Source: Bradyrhizobium xenonodulans (lineage in GTDB: Bacteria > Pseudomonadota > Alphaproteobacteria > Rhizobiales > Xanthobacteraceae). Taken from it: 64,000 nucleotides of DNA. How positions within the stretch are numbered: position 1 is the stretch's first letter; the number at the start of each line of letters is the position of its first letter. The notes under the pieces are model-generated. The model did no database searches, was not told the DNA's origin, and was given only the letters and a program-made list of their open reading frames with translations. The stretch is from positions 1 through 64,000 of the forward strand of contig NZ_CP089391.1 of NCBI RefSeq assembly GCF_027594865.1, written 5' to 3'. Both the position numbers and the translations under genes were made by a program. This document shows, piece by piece, positions 46,522 through 62,211 of the stretch.

Positions 46522-47600
46522 ATCGTCTGCCGGTTACGCCAGAATTTCACGACGCGCTCGGCTGTCGCCGGCATCAGCCGCGTGAAGTTCACGCGCGCCT
46601 GCTCGATGTCGGCATCGGCCGGGGTGCGATGCGGCCCGTACCACATCAGGACCATCGCGCGCACCGTGGGCCAGCCGAGATTCAGCATGCGCCCCAGGAT
46701 CAGAATCGGATCGTAGCGGTCGCCCGCGATCAGGCGGTCGAGGATCGAGAGGCGGACGCCGGCCATCGCCGAGAGCGAGGCGATCGATTCCTCGTATTTG
46801 TGTGCCTTGGCAAAGCCGAGCAGCGCGCTCTCGCCGAGATGGCCCTCGCGATGCAGGGCGAGCACCGTGCGCTGTGCCGCCGAGAAATCGCGACGCGGCC
46901 CCGGCGGCAGCGAGGCCTCCTCGATCGCCGCCATGGCGCGCTTGATCTCGACCTGGCGCGAGGGATTGACCACGCTGGAGAGGCGGCGGCGGATGACGTC
47001 GAGCGTGCCGTTGAGCAGCTCTTTCAGGTGATCGCACGAGAGATCGTTGCGCTGACCGATCTTCAGCGTCAGCACGCCGTCCTGCGACGCACGCTTGATC
47101 AGCTCGGAATAACTGCCCGGCGAGAACACTGCACCGGCATTGCCTACGGCGCGACGCACCACGTCGCGGTCGCCGCGCTCGACCAGCACGTCGGTGACGA
47201 CAGACGACAAAGTGGGCCGCTCCGTCATCGCCAGCAAATGCCCCTGGCCCTTCAGCCGCGCGATTTCAACCAGAGCGGCTTCATCGAGCACGGGCGAGCG
47301 GCGCAGCACGGGGCCCGCCACCATGATCTCGTTTTCGCGCGCAAGCTGGTTCACCAGATGCGGCGGCGCGTTGTTCAGGCGCGAGAAGCGTTCGGCGAGA
47401 TCGGCGCGCGAGGCAAGCTCGGCATGCGGGACGAGATCGATCAGCAGGTTGTCGAAGAGATCGATGAGATCGGGACGAAGCTTCTCGGCGTCCTGGAAGA
47501 ATAATTGCGCGATGGCGCGCGCGATCTCGCCACGACGCCGGGGATCGCCGCGTTTGACGATATCGTCCAGTCCGGGAATGAGCGACGTGGCAACGGTCAT
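46518..47600 (-). CDS. DUF2336 domain protein
   Basis: A 360-residue soluble, mainly helical protein matching DUF2336, a family frequent in Alphaproteobacteria with no established function. The N-terminus is [22 protein letters not shown] and the long middle is built of alpha-helical repeats with regular leucine and arginine ([22 protein letters not shown]). No transmembrane or signal segment is seen. It converges on trmB with a 4-base overlap of stop codons and diverges from rimP across 362 bases. Family size suggests a scaffold or regulator, which is inference only. Confidence 0.85.
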   Translation of the reverse strand: MTVATSLIPGLDDIVKRGDPRRRGEIARAIAQLFFQDAEKLRPDLIDLFDNLLIDLVPHAELASRADLAERFSRLNNAPPHLVNQLARENEIMVAGPVLRRSPVLDEAALVEIARLKGQGHLLAMTERPTLSSVVTDVLVERGDRDVVRRAVGNAGAVFSPGSYSELIKRASQDGVLTLKIGQRNDLSCDHLKELLNGTLDVIRRRLSSVVNPSRQVEIKRAMAAIEEASLPPGPRRDFSAAQRTVLALHREGHLGESALLGFAKAHKYEESIASLSAMAGVRLSILDRLIAGDRYDPILILGRMLNLGWPTVRAMVLMWYGPHRTPADADIEQARVNFTRLMPATAERVVKFWRNRQTI

Positions 47601-47752
47601 GAAAACGCAAACTCGTATAGGGCACGCCGCGGGTGCGCCCTTGGTCCAAGCCGCCCCACGATCAGGGAATCTAGGCCTCGGAGATGAAGGAAGCGTTGCG
47701 CGGGGGGTCCGCCGATCGGGCGCAAAAAGCCTCCTCTCGCCTCCAATGGGCC

Positions 47753-47781
47753 TTGTCCGGGAGGGCGGAACGGGCTATATC
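47753..47781 (+). promoter_or_regulatory. Probable promoter of the rimP-nusA operon
   Basis: TTGTCC at 47753-47758, a 17-base spacer, and TATATC at 47776-47781 form a good sigma70-type pair pointing at rimP. A transcript would start near 47788, about 30 bases before the terminator hairpin at 47819. Confidence 0.55.
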
Positions 47782-47818
47782 AGCGCCAATTCATCTTCTC
47801 ATACGATCCGCGTAGTGA

Positions 47819-47848
47819 GAGTGGGCCCGAAAGGACCCGCTCTTTTTT
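47819..47848 (+). terminator. Rho-independent terminator in the rimP leader
   Basis: Arms GAGTGGG (47819-47825) and CCCGCTC (47836-47842) pair with one G-T pair. Inside, CC-GAAA-GG adds two pairs and a GNRA-type tetraloop after a C/A mismatch. TTTTTT follows at 47843-47848. It lies 115 bases before the rimP ATG, between the candidate promoter and the gene. Confidence 0.75.
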
Positions 47849-47923
47849 ATTACCTGAACGCGGCTTGGCGGAAGATGTGGCCCGACGAGCGGTCGGGAGA
47901 GTTCCGAAGCGGACTTCGAAATC

Positions 47924-47938
47924 TTAACCAAGCCTTAA
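47924..47938. promoter_or_regulatory. CtrA-type binding site upstream of rimP
   Basis: TTAACCAAGCCTTAA is TTAA-N7-TTAA, continued by CC. This is the full consensus of the cell-cycle regulator CtrA of Alphaproteobacteria. It lies 25 bases before the rimP ATG, downstream of the candidate promoter, and 324 bases from the divergent DUF2336 start. Confidence 0.55.
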
Positions 47939-48718
<780 letters not shown>

Positions 48719-48720
48719 CC

Positions 48721-50331
<1,611 letters not shown>

Positions 50332-50354
50332 GGGCGAAGGAGAATGTCGCCCGG

Positions 50355-51038
50355 ATGCTCTCGGACACTGACCCCGAACTTGACCATGGACCGCGGACCG
50401 AAAGGTCCGCGACCATGCGCATGTGCGCGGTCAGTCGCGAGGTCCGGCCGATCGACGAGCTGATCCGCTTCGTCGTCTCGCCTCAGGGAGACGTAGTTCC
50501 CGACCTCAAGCGCAAGCTGCCCGGACGCGGCATGTGGATCACCGCCTCGCGCGAGGTGGTTGCGGAAGCCGTGCGGCGTCACCATTTTGGGAGGGCCTTC
50601 AGGCGCGAGCTGCGCATTCCCCAGACCTTTCCGGCCGATATCGAGGCGCTTCTGGTCCGGAGCGTGACGGAAGTCCTTGGGATCGCCGCCAAGGCGCGCC
50701 AGATCGTCGCCGGTTTCGGCAAGGTCGAAAGCGCCCTGCAGGAAGGCACGGTCGAGGTCCTGATCCACGCCAGCGACGGGGCCGCGGACGGAATCCGCAA
50801 ATTGGACATGCTGGCGCGTCAAAATGACGGAAATCGCGGCTCCAGGTCGCAGATTCCCGTCGTGACCGCACTGAAATCGATAGAATTGGATTTGGCACTT
50901 ACCCGGTCAAATGTGATACATGCTGCCCTGCTCGCGGGCCCGGCGAGCAAGTCATTCTTGTCCCGTAGCCAGATGCTGGTCCGATACCGGATGGCGGACG
51001 CTGACAAGACTGCCGAAAAGCCCGGCCAGGATTTCTGA
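50355..51038 (+). CDS. YlxR-family RNA-binding protein with L7Ae-like C-terminal domain
   Basis: A 227-residue protein. The N-terminal part (about 20-95) is the YlxR/DUF448 domain with RMCAVSREVRPIDELIRFV and the conserved GRGMWI. Residues about 105-215 look like an L7Ae/L30e domain (VTEVLGIAAKARQIVAGFGKVESAL). YlxR is reported to bind RNA and to affect transcription or RNase P in Bacillus. Here it lies between nusA and infB as in most alphaproteobacteria. An ATG at 50355 starts 24 bases after the nusA stop. The stop is 70 bases before infB. Confidence 0.87.
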   Translation: MLSDTDPELDHGPRTERSATMRMCAVSREVRPIDELIRFVVSPQGDVVPDLKRKLPGRGMWITASREVVAEAVRRHHFGRAFRRELRIPQTFPADIEALLVRSVTEVLGIAAKARQIVAGFGKVESALQEGTVEVLIHASDGAADGIRKLDMLARQNDGNRGSRSQIPVVTALKSIELDLALTRSNVIHAALLAGPASKSFLSRSQMLVRYRMADADKTAEKPGQDF

Positions 51039-51108
51039 GAGACAACGACGACCCGATAGGATGGTGCGGCAACGCACAACACTGATAAATCAGGATTAGG
51101 ACTGCTGA

Positions 51109-53817
51109 ATGGTTGATACCAAGACCCCTGACGACAAGAAGCTGAGCGTTCCGAGCAAGACGCTATCGCTCAAGCCGCGCGTCGAAACGGGCACTGTGCG
51201 CCAGAGCTTCAGCCATGGCCGCAGCAAGCAGGTCGTGGTCGAGAAGCGCGGCAAGCGCCGTATCGACGGCAGCCCCGAGCCGCAGGCTCCCACGGTTGTT
51301 GCAAAGCCGGCACCGGCCGCGCCTGCCCCCGCTCCTTCGCGCCCGGCGCCGCCGCGCAACGCCGGCTCCGGCGTCGTGCTGCGCACCCTGACCGAGGACG
51401 AGCGTTCCGCCCGCGCCAGCGCGCTGGCCGATGCCAAGGTGCGCGAAGTCGAAGAGCGCCGCGTGGCCGAGGAAGAGGCCCAGCGCCGCGCCGTTCGCGA
51501 AGCCGCCGAGCGCGCCGACCGCGAGGCCGCCGAATCCCGCCGCAAGGCCGAGGAAGAGCGCCACCGTCACGAGGACGAAGCCAAGCGCAAGGCCGAGACC
51601 GAGGCCAAGAAGCGTTTTGGCGAAGGCGAGCAGCCGTCGGCATCCGCGCCGCGTCCCGCAGCTGCTGCCCCGAGCGCTCCCGCGCCGCGCCCGGGTGCGC
51701 CCGCAGCACGCCCCGGCACCACCACCACGGCACGCCCGGGAACCACGACTGCGCGCCCCGGAACGACCACGGCGCGGCCGGCAGGCGGCCCGTTGGGTCG
51801 CGCTCCCGCGGTTGCAGCCGGACCGGACGAGGACGATGGTCCCCGCCAGATCCGTCGCGGTCCCGGCGGCGCCGCGCGTCCTGTGGTCGCCCCCAAGCCC
51901 ACCCACAAGCCCGGCCCGCAGAAGGAGCGCGGCCGCCTGACGGTCGTGACCGCGCTCAATGCCGACGAGGTCCGCGAGCGTTCGATCGCCTCGTTCCGCC
52001 GCCGCACCCAGCGCCTGAAGGGCCACGCGGCCAACGAGCCGAAGGAAAAGCTCATCCGCGAGGTGGTCATTCCGGAAGCGATCACCATCCAGGAGCTCGC
52101 CAACCGCATGGCCGAGCGCGCGGTCGACGTCATCCGCATGCTGATGAAGCAGGGCGCGATGCACAAGATCACCGACGTGATCGATGCCGACACCGCGCAG
52201 CTGATCGCCGAAGAGCTGGGGCACACCGTCAAGCGCGTTGCCGCGTCCGACGTTGAAGAAGGCCTGTTCGACGCCACCGACGATTCCACCGACACCGAGA
52301 CGCGTTCGCCGGTGGTGACCGTGATGGGTCACGTCGACCACGGCAAGACCTCGCTGCTCGACGCGCTCCGGCATGCCAACGTCGTCTCCGGCGAAGCCGG
52401 CGGCATCACCCAGCATATCGGCGCCTATCAGGTGCTGTCGCCCGAGAGCGGCAAGAAGATCACCTTCATCGACACGCCCGGTCACGCCGCGTTCACCGCG
52501 ATGCGCGCCCGCGGCGCCAAGGTCACCGACATCGTCGTGCTGGTGGTTGCGGCCGATGACGGCGTGATGCCGCAGACGATCGAAGCCATCAACCACGCCA
52601 AGGCGGCGCGGGTGCCGATCATCGTTGCCATCAACAAGATCGACAAGCCCGACGCCAAGCCCGAGCGCGTGCGCACCGAGCTGCTCCAGCACGAGGTGCA
52701 GGTCGAATCGTTCGGCGGCGAAGTCGTCGACGTCGAAGTGTCCGCCAAGAACAAGACCAATCTCGACAAGCTGCTCGAGATGATCGCGCTCCAGGCCGAC
52801 ATCCTCGACCTCAAGACCAATTCGGAGCGCCCGGCCGAAGGCACCGTGATCGAAGCCAAGCTCGATCGCGGCCGTGGTCCGGTCGCGACCGTGCTGGTCC
52901 AGCGCGGCACGCTCCGTGTCGGCGACATCATCGTCGCCGGCGCCGAGATGGGCCGCGTCCGCGCACTGATCTCGGATCAGGGCGAGACCGTGCAGGAAGC
53001 CGGCCCCTCGGTTCCGGTCGAGGTGCTCGGCTTCAACGGTCCGCCGGAAGCCGGCGATCGTCTCGCGGTGGTCGAGAACGAAGCCCGCGCCCGTCAGGTC
53101 ACCAGCTACCGCGCGCACCAGAAGCGCGAGAACGCGGCTGCCTCGATCTCCGGCATGCGCGGCTCGCTCGAGCAGATGATGTCGCAATTGAAGACGGCGG
53201 GCCGCAAGGAATTCCCGCTGATCATCAAGGCCGACGTGCAGGGCTCGCTGGAAGCGATCCTCGGCTCGCTGGAGAAGCTCGGCACCGACGAAGTCGCCGC
53301 CCGCATCCTGCATGCCGGCGTCGGCGGCATCTCGGAATCCGACGTGACGCTCGCGGAAGGCTTCAACGCCGCGATCATCGGCTTCTCGGTTCGTGCCAAC
53401 AAGGAGGCCGCTGCGGCCGCCAAGCGCAACGGCATCGAGATCCGCTACTACAACATCATCTACGACCTCGTGGACGACGTGAAGAAGGCGATGAGCGGCC
53501 TGCTCGCGCCGACCTTGCGCGAGACCATGCTGGGCAATGCCTCGATCCTGGAGATCTTCAACATCTCCAAGGTCGGCAAGGTTGCCGGCTGCCGCGTCAC
53601 CGACGGCACCGTGGAACGCGGCGCCAATGTGCGCCTGATCCGCGACAACGTCGTCGTGCACGAAGGCAAGCTGTCGACGCTGAAGCGCTTCAAGGACGAA
53701 GTGAAGGAAGTCCAGTCCGGTCAGGAATGCGGCATGGCCTTCGAGAACTACCACGACATGCGCGCAGGCGATGTCATCGAGTGTTATCGCGTGGAGACGA
53801 TCCAGCGCTCCCTGTAA
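51109..53817 (+). CDS. infB: Translation initiation factor IF-2
   Basis: IF-2 delivers fMet-tRNA to the 30S subunit and promotes subunit joining. The 902-residue protein has a long low-complexity N-terminus (about 1-320; Ala, Pro, Arg, Glu-rich, with a tandem ARPGTTT array at about 200-224), the GTPase domain with G1 GHVDHGKT at 407-414, DTPGHAAF and NKIDKPDA, then domains II-IV ending [16 protein letters not shown]. Only the C-terminal two thirds are conserved. The start at 51109 follows CAGGATTAGGACTGCTGA. It lies in the nusA-infB-rbfA operon order. Confidence 0.97.
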   Translation: MVDTKTPDDKKLSVPSKTLSLKPRVETGTVRQSFSHGRSKQVVVEKRGKRRIDGSPEPQAPTVVAKPAPAAPAPAPSRPAPPRNAGSGVVLRTLTEDERSARASALADAKVREVEERRVAEEEAQRRAVREAAERADREAAESRRKAEEERHRHEDEAKRKAETEAKKRFGEGEQPSASAPRPAAAAPSAPAPRPGAPAARPGTTTTARPGTTTARPGTTTARPAGGPLGRAPAVAAGPDEDDGPRQIRRGPGGAARPVVAPKPTHKPGPQKERGRLTVVTALNADEVRERSIASFRRRTQRLKGHAANEPKEKLIREVVIPEAITIQELANRMAERAVDVIRMLMKQGAMHKITDVIDADTAQLIAEELGHTVKRVAASDVEEGLFDATDDSTDTETRSPVVTVMGHVDHGKTSLLDALRHANVVSGEAGGITQHIGAYQVLSPESGKKITFIDTPGHAAFTAMRARGAKVTDIVVLVVAADDGVMPQTIEAINHAKAARVPIIVAINKIDKPDAKPERVRTELLQHEVQVESFGGEVVDVEVSAKNKTNLDKLLEMIALQADILDLKTNSERPAEGTVIEAKLDRGRGPVATVLVQRGTLRVGDIIVAGAEMGRVRALISDQGETVQEAGPSVPVEVLGFNGPPEAGDRLAVVENEARARQVTSYRAHQKRENAAASISGMRGSLEQMMSQLKTAGRKEFPLIIKADVQGSLEAILGSLEKLGTDEVAARILHAGVGGISESDVTLAEGFNAAIIGFSVRANKEAAAAAKRNGIEIRYYNIIYDLVDDVKKAMSGLLAPTLRETMLGNASILEIFNISKVGKVAGCRVTDGTVERGANVRLIRDNVVVHEGKLSTLKRFKDEVKEVQSGQECGMAFENYHDMRAGDVIECYRVETIQRSL

Positions 53818-53869
53818 GTCCAAATCTTACCGAAGCGTCCGGATCTTTTTGAGCTGAAATTGCGGGAGT

Positions 53870-53898
53870 GCGATGGCCGGATTTATTCCGGCCATCGC
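53870..53898 (+). terminator. Hairpin between infB and rbfA
   Basis: GCGATGGCCGG / CCGGCCATCGC, eleven perfect pairs with a 7-nt loop (atttatt), 52 bases after the infB stop. There is no T-tract, so it probably only reduces read-through or marks an RNA processing site; rbfA continues in the same orientation. Confidence 0.5.
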
Positions 53899-53972
53899 GC
53901 CGCATTCGTTTCAACAGGCCAAATGACAATGCTCGTGTCCCAAACGCGGGCACGACGAGGTGATTTTTAGAG

Positions 53973-54404
53973 ATGCCCCGCCATCATCAGAAGAAGAGTT
54001 CCGCGCCGGGCGGCTCGCAGCGTCAGTTGCGCGTCGGCGAGCAGGTTCGCCACGCGATAGCCGAGATTCTGGCGCAAGGCAGCGTGCATGATGCGGACCT
54101 CGAAGGTCACATCATCACCGTGCCGGAGGTGCGGATGTCGCCCGACTTGAAGCTCGCAACCGTCTACGTGATGCCGCTCGGTGGCCGCGACACGGAGATC
54201 GTCATCGCTGCGCTCGAGCGCAACAAGAAATTCCTGCGCGGCGAGGTCGCGCATCGCGTTAACCTGAAATTTGCACCTGACCTTCGCTTCCGCGTCGACG
54301 AACGATTCGACGAAGCGGAACGGATCGAGAAGCTTTTGCGAACGCCTGCGGTGCAAAGGGACTTGGAACAGGATCCGGATTCGGATCGGGAAGAAGAGCA
54401 ATGA
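53973..54404 (+). CDS. rbfA: Ribosome-binding factor A
   Basis: RbfA binds the 30S subunit late in maturation and is needed for cold adaptation. The 143-residue protein has the family N-terminus ([22 protein letters not shown]) and the KH-like block [21 protein letters not shown]. The C-terminus is Glu/Arg-rich ([10 protein letters not shown]). Its stop overlaps the truB start (54401-54404). The 155-base gap upstream contains a strong hairpin, so some independent transcription is possible. Confidence 0.95.
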   Translation: MPRHHQKKSSAPGGSQRQLRVGEQVRHAIAEILAQGSVHDADLEGHIITVPEVRMSPDLKLATVYVMPLGGRDTEIVIAALERNKKFLRGEVAHRVNLKFAPDLRFRVDERFDEAERIEKLLRTPAVQRDLEQDPDSDREEEQ

Positions 54405-55519
54405 CGATGGACCCGGCTCAAGGCACGATCGGCGGCGAAGAGTCCGATCAGCGCGACGTGCAGAAAAATAATTTTGCGGATCTCGGCGGCGAGTCCCAGC
54501 CGCATCAGGAGCCGCGCCGCGTCAACAACGATCCGCGCGCCAAGCAGCAGAAGGGCAACCAGGTTCGCCGCGACCGCCGCGACGTCCACGGCTGGGTCGT
54601 GCTCGACAAGCCGATCGGCATGACCTCGACGCAAGCCGTCGCCGTGCTCAAGCGCCTGTTCAACGCCAAGCGCGCAGGCCACGCCGGCACGCTCGACCCG
54701 CTCGCCTCGGGCGGCCTGCCCATTGCCCTCGGCGAGGCCACCAAGACGGTCCCCTTCGTCATGGACGGACGCAAGCGCTACCAGTTCACCGTGTGCTGGG
54801 GCGCGGAACGCGACACCGACGATATCGAGGGCCGGGTCACCGCGACCTCCGACCAGCGGCCGAGCCGGGAGGCGATCCTCGCCCTGCTGCCCCGCTTCAC
54901 CGGGGTGATCGAGCAGATCCCGCCGCGCTATTCCGCGATCAAGGTCCAGGGCGAGCGCGCCTACGATCTCGCCCGCGACGGCGAGGTCGTGGAACTGGCG
55001 CCTCGCCCGGTCGAGATTCATCATTTATCCCTTGTAGATCAACCAGATACCGATCGAGCCGTGTTCGAGGCCGAGTGCGGCAAGGGCACCTATGTCCGCG
55101 CGCTCGCCCGCGATATGGGCCGGATTCTCGGCACTTACGGCCATATCTGCGCGCTGCGGCGGACCCTGGTCGGCCCATTTGACGAAAACGACATGATTCC
55201 GCTGGATCAGTTAGAGGCTTTATGCGATAGAGCCGCGTCCGGCGAGGGCAGCCTCGCCGACGCGCTTATGCCCGTTGAGACCGCGCTGGACGACATCCCG
55301 GCACTGGCCGTCACTCGGGCTGATGCGGCAAGGCTCCATCGGGGCCAAGCCGTTTTGTTGCGCGGACGGGATGCGCCCACTTGTAGCGGCACAGTCTATG
55401 TCACGGTGGCAGGCCGCCTGTTGGCGCTTGCTGAAGTCGGCAATGGCGAAATCATCCCCAAGCGTGTGTTCAACCTGACCGGCCTGACTGCCAGCCCCGG
55501 TCGCAACGAGAGAAATTGA
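54401..55519 (+). CDS. truB: tRNA pseudouridine synthase B (psi55)
   Basis: TruB makes pseudouridine 55 in tRNA T-loops and also acts as an RNA chaperone. The 372-residue product has an N-terminal extension of about 60 polar residues, then [20 protein letters not shown] and the catalytic [13 protein letters not shown] (Asp nucleophile), with [11 protein letters not shown] and the C-terminal PUA-like region. The start overlaps the rbfA stop; another in-frame ATG lies at 54407. rpsO follows two bases after the stop. Confidence 0.96.
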   Translation: MTMDPAQGTIGGEESDQRDVQKNNFADLGGESQPHQEPRRVNNDPRAKQQKGNQVRRDRRDVHGWVVLDKPIGMTSTQAVAVLKRLFNAKRAGHAGTLDPLASGGLPIALGEATKTVPFVMDGRKRYQFTVCWGAERDTDDIEGRVTATSDQRPSREAILALLPRFTGVIEQIPPRYSAIKVQGERAYDLARDGEVVELAPRPVEIHHLSLVDQPDTDRAVFEAECGKGTYVRALARDMGRILGTYGHICALRRTLVGPFDENDMIPLDQLEALCDRAASGEGSLADALMPVETALDDIPALAVTRADAARLHRGQAVLLRGRDAPTCSGTVYVTVAGRLLALAEVGNGEIIPKRVFNLTGLTASPGRNERN

Positions 55520-55521
55520 CG

Positions 55522-55791
55522 ATGTCGATTGCCGCAGAACGCAAAGCGGAAGTCATCAAGACGAATGCCAACAAGGCCGGCGACACCGGCTCGCCGGAGG
55601 TTCAGGTCGCGATCCTGTCGGAACGCATCAACAACCTCACCGCCCATTTCAAGACCCACGTGAAGGACAACCATTCGCGTCGCGGCCTCTTGAAGCTGGT
55701 CTCGACCCGCCGTTCGCTCCTCGACTACCTGAAGAAGCGGGACGAGGCGCGTTACAAGGCGCTGCTCGAGAAGCACAACATTCGTCGTTAA
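55522..55791 (+). CDS. rpsO: 30S ribosomal protein S15
   Basis: S15 binds 16S rRNA at the central-domain three-way junction. The 89-residue protein matches the family ([42 protein letters not shown]), including the HDHSR-type block as NHSRRG. The start is the ATG at 55522, two bases after truB, suggesting cotranscription with it; many bacteria also have a promoter here. A strong terminator (55801-55823) follows, then 345 bases of leader sequence before pnp. Confidence 0.97.
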   Translation: MSIAAERKAEVIKTNANKAGDTGSPEVQVAILSERINNLTAHFKTHVKDNHSRRGLLKLVSTRRSLLDYLKKRDEARYKALLEKHNIRR

Positions 55792-55800
55792 GTGTTCCTG

Positions 55801-55823
55801 CGCGCGCCAATGGCGCGCGTTTT
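55801..55823 (+). terminator. Rho-independent terminator after rpsO
   Basis: CGCGCGCC / GGCGCGCG, eight perfect GC pairs around AAT, followed by TTTT, beginning nine bases after the rpsO stop. It would end most rpsO transcripts and separate pnp expression from the upstream operon. Confidence 0.8.
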
Positions 55824-56046
55824 CGCGCGTGGTTTCGAACGAAAGCGTTTGTTTAAAGGTTTTTGATCGAGGCTGCGTGCACGTCGGGTGCAAACCGTTG
55901 ACGGCCAGCATCCGGGGCATGATGGGCGAGGACCGCGGTTCGGTGTTCGCGTTCATGCCGACTGACAGTCCAGCAGCAATCCGGCGGCTGGGCACAACGG
56001 GCAAGGCGCCCGTATGACCCGAAAGGATGGACGCCATCCGAAATCC

Positions 56047-56126
56047 AAAAACCATGGCAGGATCGCAGGACGCTGATCACCCGCTTCGATCAACGTCCCG
56101 CAATCTTGCGCATGGTTTTTGTTTTT
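56047..56126 (+). promoter_or_regulatory. Long imperfect stem-loop in the rpsO-pnp spacer
   Basis: Arms 56047-56078 and 56088-56120 form about 29 pairs with three mismatches and one bulged G, capped by a 9-nt loop (acccgcttc). The outer ten pairs AAAAACCATG / CATGGTTTTT are perfect. TTTTT at 56122-56126 follows one base after. In E. coli the equivalent rpsO-pnp spacer carries a long stem cut by RNase III that mediates PNPase autoregulation. Here either the same job or transcription termination is possible. The rest of the 377-base gap holds only the rpsO terminator, the hairpin at 56137 and no clear promoter. Confidence 0.65.
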
Positions 56127-56136
56127 CGAACGCATC

Positions 56137-56162
56137 CTTCTTTCGAGAACCCATGAAAGAAG
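56137..56162 (+). promoter_or_regulatory. Hairpin covering the pnp ribosome-binding site
   Basis: CTTCTTTC (56137-56144) pairs perfectly with GAAAGAAG (56155-56162) over a 10-nt loop. The right arm contains the purine-rich AAAGAAGA that serves as Shine-Dalgarno for the pnp ATG at 56169. When folded, translation of pnp would be hindered. Confidence 0.5.
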
Positions 56163-56168
56163 ACCTCT

Positions 56169-58325
<2,157 letters not shown>

Positions 58326-58351
58326 TCGCTCCGCGACATCAGAAACACGAA

Positions 58352-58376
58352 GGGCGGCCGAGAGGCCGCCCTTTTT
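58352..58376 (+). terminator. Rho-independent terminator after pnp
   Basis: GGGCGGCC-GAGA-GGCCGCCC, eight GC pairs with a GNRA tetraloop, followed by TTTTT, 26 bases after the pnp stop. Textbook shape. It also lies downstream of the convergent katG and marks the end of the translation cluster. Confidence 0.9.
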
Positions 58377-58407
58377 GTTTGTGTTCGGATGCATCCGCCT
58401 GGCTCCT

Positions 58408-58433
58408 CACCTCTCCCGCCTGCGGGAGAGGTG
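58408..58433. repeat. CT-rich palindrome near katG 3' end
   Basis: CACCTCTCCCGC / GCGGGAGAGGTG, twelve perfect pairs with only two bases between. It lies 7 bases from the katG stop and could serve as the katG terminator on the minus strand. Same loose class as the hairpins at 2959, 11534 and 34839. Confidence 0.6.
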
Positions 58434-58440
58434 CGGCAAC

Positions 58441-60721
<2,281 letters not shown>

Positions 60722-61648
60722 ATGATCAACGTGACGCTGCGCCAGCTCCGGTATTTCGACGCGCTGGCGCGCCACGGCCATTTCGGCCGCGCGGCGGAGT
60801 CCTGCTCGATCTCGCAGCCGGCCTTGTCGATGCAGATCAAGGAGTTGGAGGAAGCGCTGGGCGGACTGCTGCTGGAGCGCAGCGCCCGGCAAGTCGCGCT
60901 GACCCGGTTCGGCGAGGAACTCTCCCAGCGCGTCCGCGACATTTTGCGATCGGTCGATGAGCTCGGCGATTTCGCCCGCGCCTCGCAGGACCGTTTCGCC
61001 GGGCGGCTTCGCATCGGCATGATCCCGACGATCGCACCGTATCTCCTGCCCAAGATCACCAAGAATCTGACGCGCTTGCATCCGGAGCTCGACATCCGCG
61101 TGCGCGAGACGATGACACCGCGGCTGATCCAGGAGCTGGTCGAAGGCCGGCTCGACACCGCCATCGTCGCACTGCCGGTGTCAGAGCCGTCGCTCACCGA
61201 GGTCGCGCTGTTCGACGAAAAGTTTTTGCTGGTGCGGCCGGGCTCCGACGAAGGCACGCCGGCGCCGTCGCGCGAGATGATGCGCGAGATGCGGCTGCTG
61301 CTGCTCGAGGAGGGGCACTGCTTCCGCGATCAGGCGCTGTCGTTCTGCAACATGCAATCGGCGCCGCCGCGCGAGATGCTGGATGCGAATTCGCTGTCGA
61401 CGCTGGTCCAGATGGTCAGTGCTGGCATCGGCGTCACGCTCATCCCGGAGATGGCCGTGCCGGTGGAGACGCGATCGGCCTCGGTCTCGCTTTCGCGCTT
61501 CCGCGACCCCGAGCCTTCGCGCACCATCGGCATGGTCTGGCGCAAGACCAGCCCGCTGGCGCGCCAGCTTCTGCAAATCTCCGAAGTCGTGTGCCTGTCG
61601 GCCGGCAAGGTGCGCGCCCGGCCATCCGTGCGCAGCCCGCGGGCCTGA
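60722..61648 (+). CDS. oxyR: Hydrogen peroxide-sensing LysR-family regulator OxyR
   Basis: A 308-residue LysR-type regulator. The N-terminal HTH ([20 protein letters not shown]) is followed by the substrate domain. The two redox cysteines are present as Cys200 and Cys209 in [15 protein letters not shown], matching E. coli Cys199 and Cys208. Peroxide forms a disulfide between them and switches promoter contacts. ATG at 60722 has AGGA seven bases upstream. Divergence from katG is the classic arrangement. A basic C-terminal tail ([13 protein letters not shown]) is extra compared with E. coli. Confidence 0.95.
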   Translation: MINVTLRQLRYFDALARHGHFGRAAESCSISQPALSMQIKELEEALGGLLLERSARQVALTRFGEELSQRVRDILRSVDELGDFARASQDRFAGRLRIGMIPTIAPYLLPKITKNLTRLHPELDIRVRETMTPRLIQELVEGRLDTAIVALPVSEPSLTEVALFDEKFLLVRPGSDEGTPAPSREMMREMRLLLLEEGHCFRDQALSFCNMQSAPPREMLDANSLSTLVQMVSAGIGVTLIPEMAVPVETRSASVSLSRFRDPEPSRTIGMVWRKTSPLARQLLQISEVVCLSAGKVRARPSVRSPRA

Positions 61649-61655
61649 GGCCTTG

Positions 61656-62120
61656 ATGCCCACCCCGATCATCCGCCCGGCCCGCGCGGACGAATATGAC
61701 GAGGTCGGCCGCGTCTGGATGGAAAGCTGGGTCTCGACCGGACTTGGCGAAGCGAGCCCCTTCCTGCTGGCGAATTTGCGCGCGCGCATCAGGCGCGAGA
61801 TCGAGGACGGCTGGAGCCTGTTCGTCGCCGACGACGACGGCACGATCGCCGCGATGCTGGCGCTGCATCTGCCAAAGCTCTATCTCGACATGCTGTTCGT
61901 CGCACCGGCCTATCAGGGTCGATCGCTCGGCCGGCAATTGCTCACCTTCACGCGCACGCAAATGCCGGACGAGATGTACCTGCGCTGCGTCCGCGAGAAC
62001 GACAAAGCCTGGCGCTGGTACGAGCGCGAAGGTTTTGTGTTCGAGAAGGAGGAGATCGAACCGTCGAACGGGTTCATGATGAAATATTACAGGTGGAAGC
62101 GGCTGCGGCCCGCCGGATAG
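61656..62120 (+). CDS. GNAT-family N-acetyltransferase
   Basis: A 154-residue GNAT protein starting at the ATG at 61656, eight bases after the oxyR stop. The acetyl-CoA motif is LYLDMLFVAPAYQGRSLGRQLL (Q-x-x-S-x-G rather than Q/R-x-x-G-x-G/A, a mild deviation), with MYLRCVRENDKAWRWYEREGF as the later C-terminal motif. It may be cotranscribed with oxyR. The substrate is unknown; similar proteins acetylate small amines, antibiotics or protein N-termini. Confidence 0.88.
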   Translation: MPTPIIRPARADEYDEVGRVWMESWVSTGLGEASPFLLANLRARIRREIEDGWSLFVADDDGTIAAMLALHLPKLYLDMLFVAPAYQGRSLGRQLLTFTRTQMPDEMYLRCVRENDKAWRWYEREGFVFEKEEIEPSNGFMMKYYRWKRLRPAG

Positions 62121-62211
62121 GCAGCGATGACCGGACGCAGCTTGCGGTTGTCATGCTCTCGACCTAGTGTGGCATGTCCGATGACGTCCCGCCTCTGATC
62201 CCCTGGAATCC

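Noticed and set aside
55829..56017. A 62-codon open frame in the rpsO-pnp spacer.
   Set aside because: No ribosome-binding site, no recognisable composition or family, and it lies within a structured leader.
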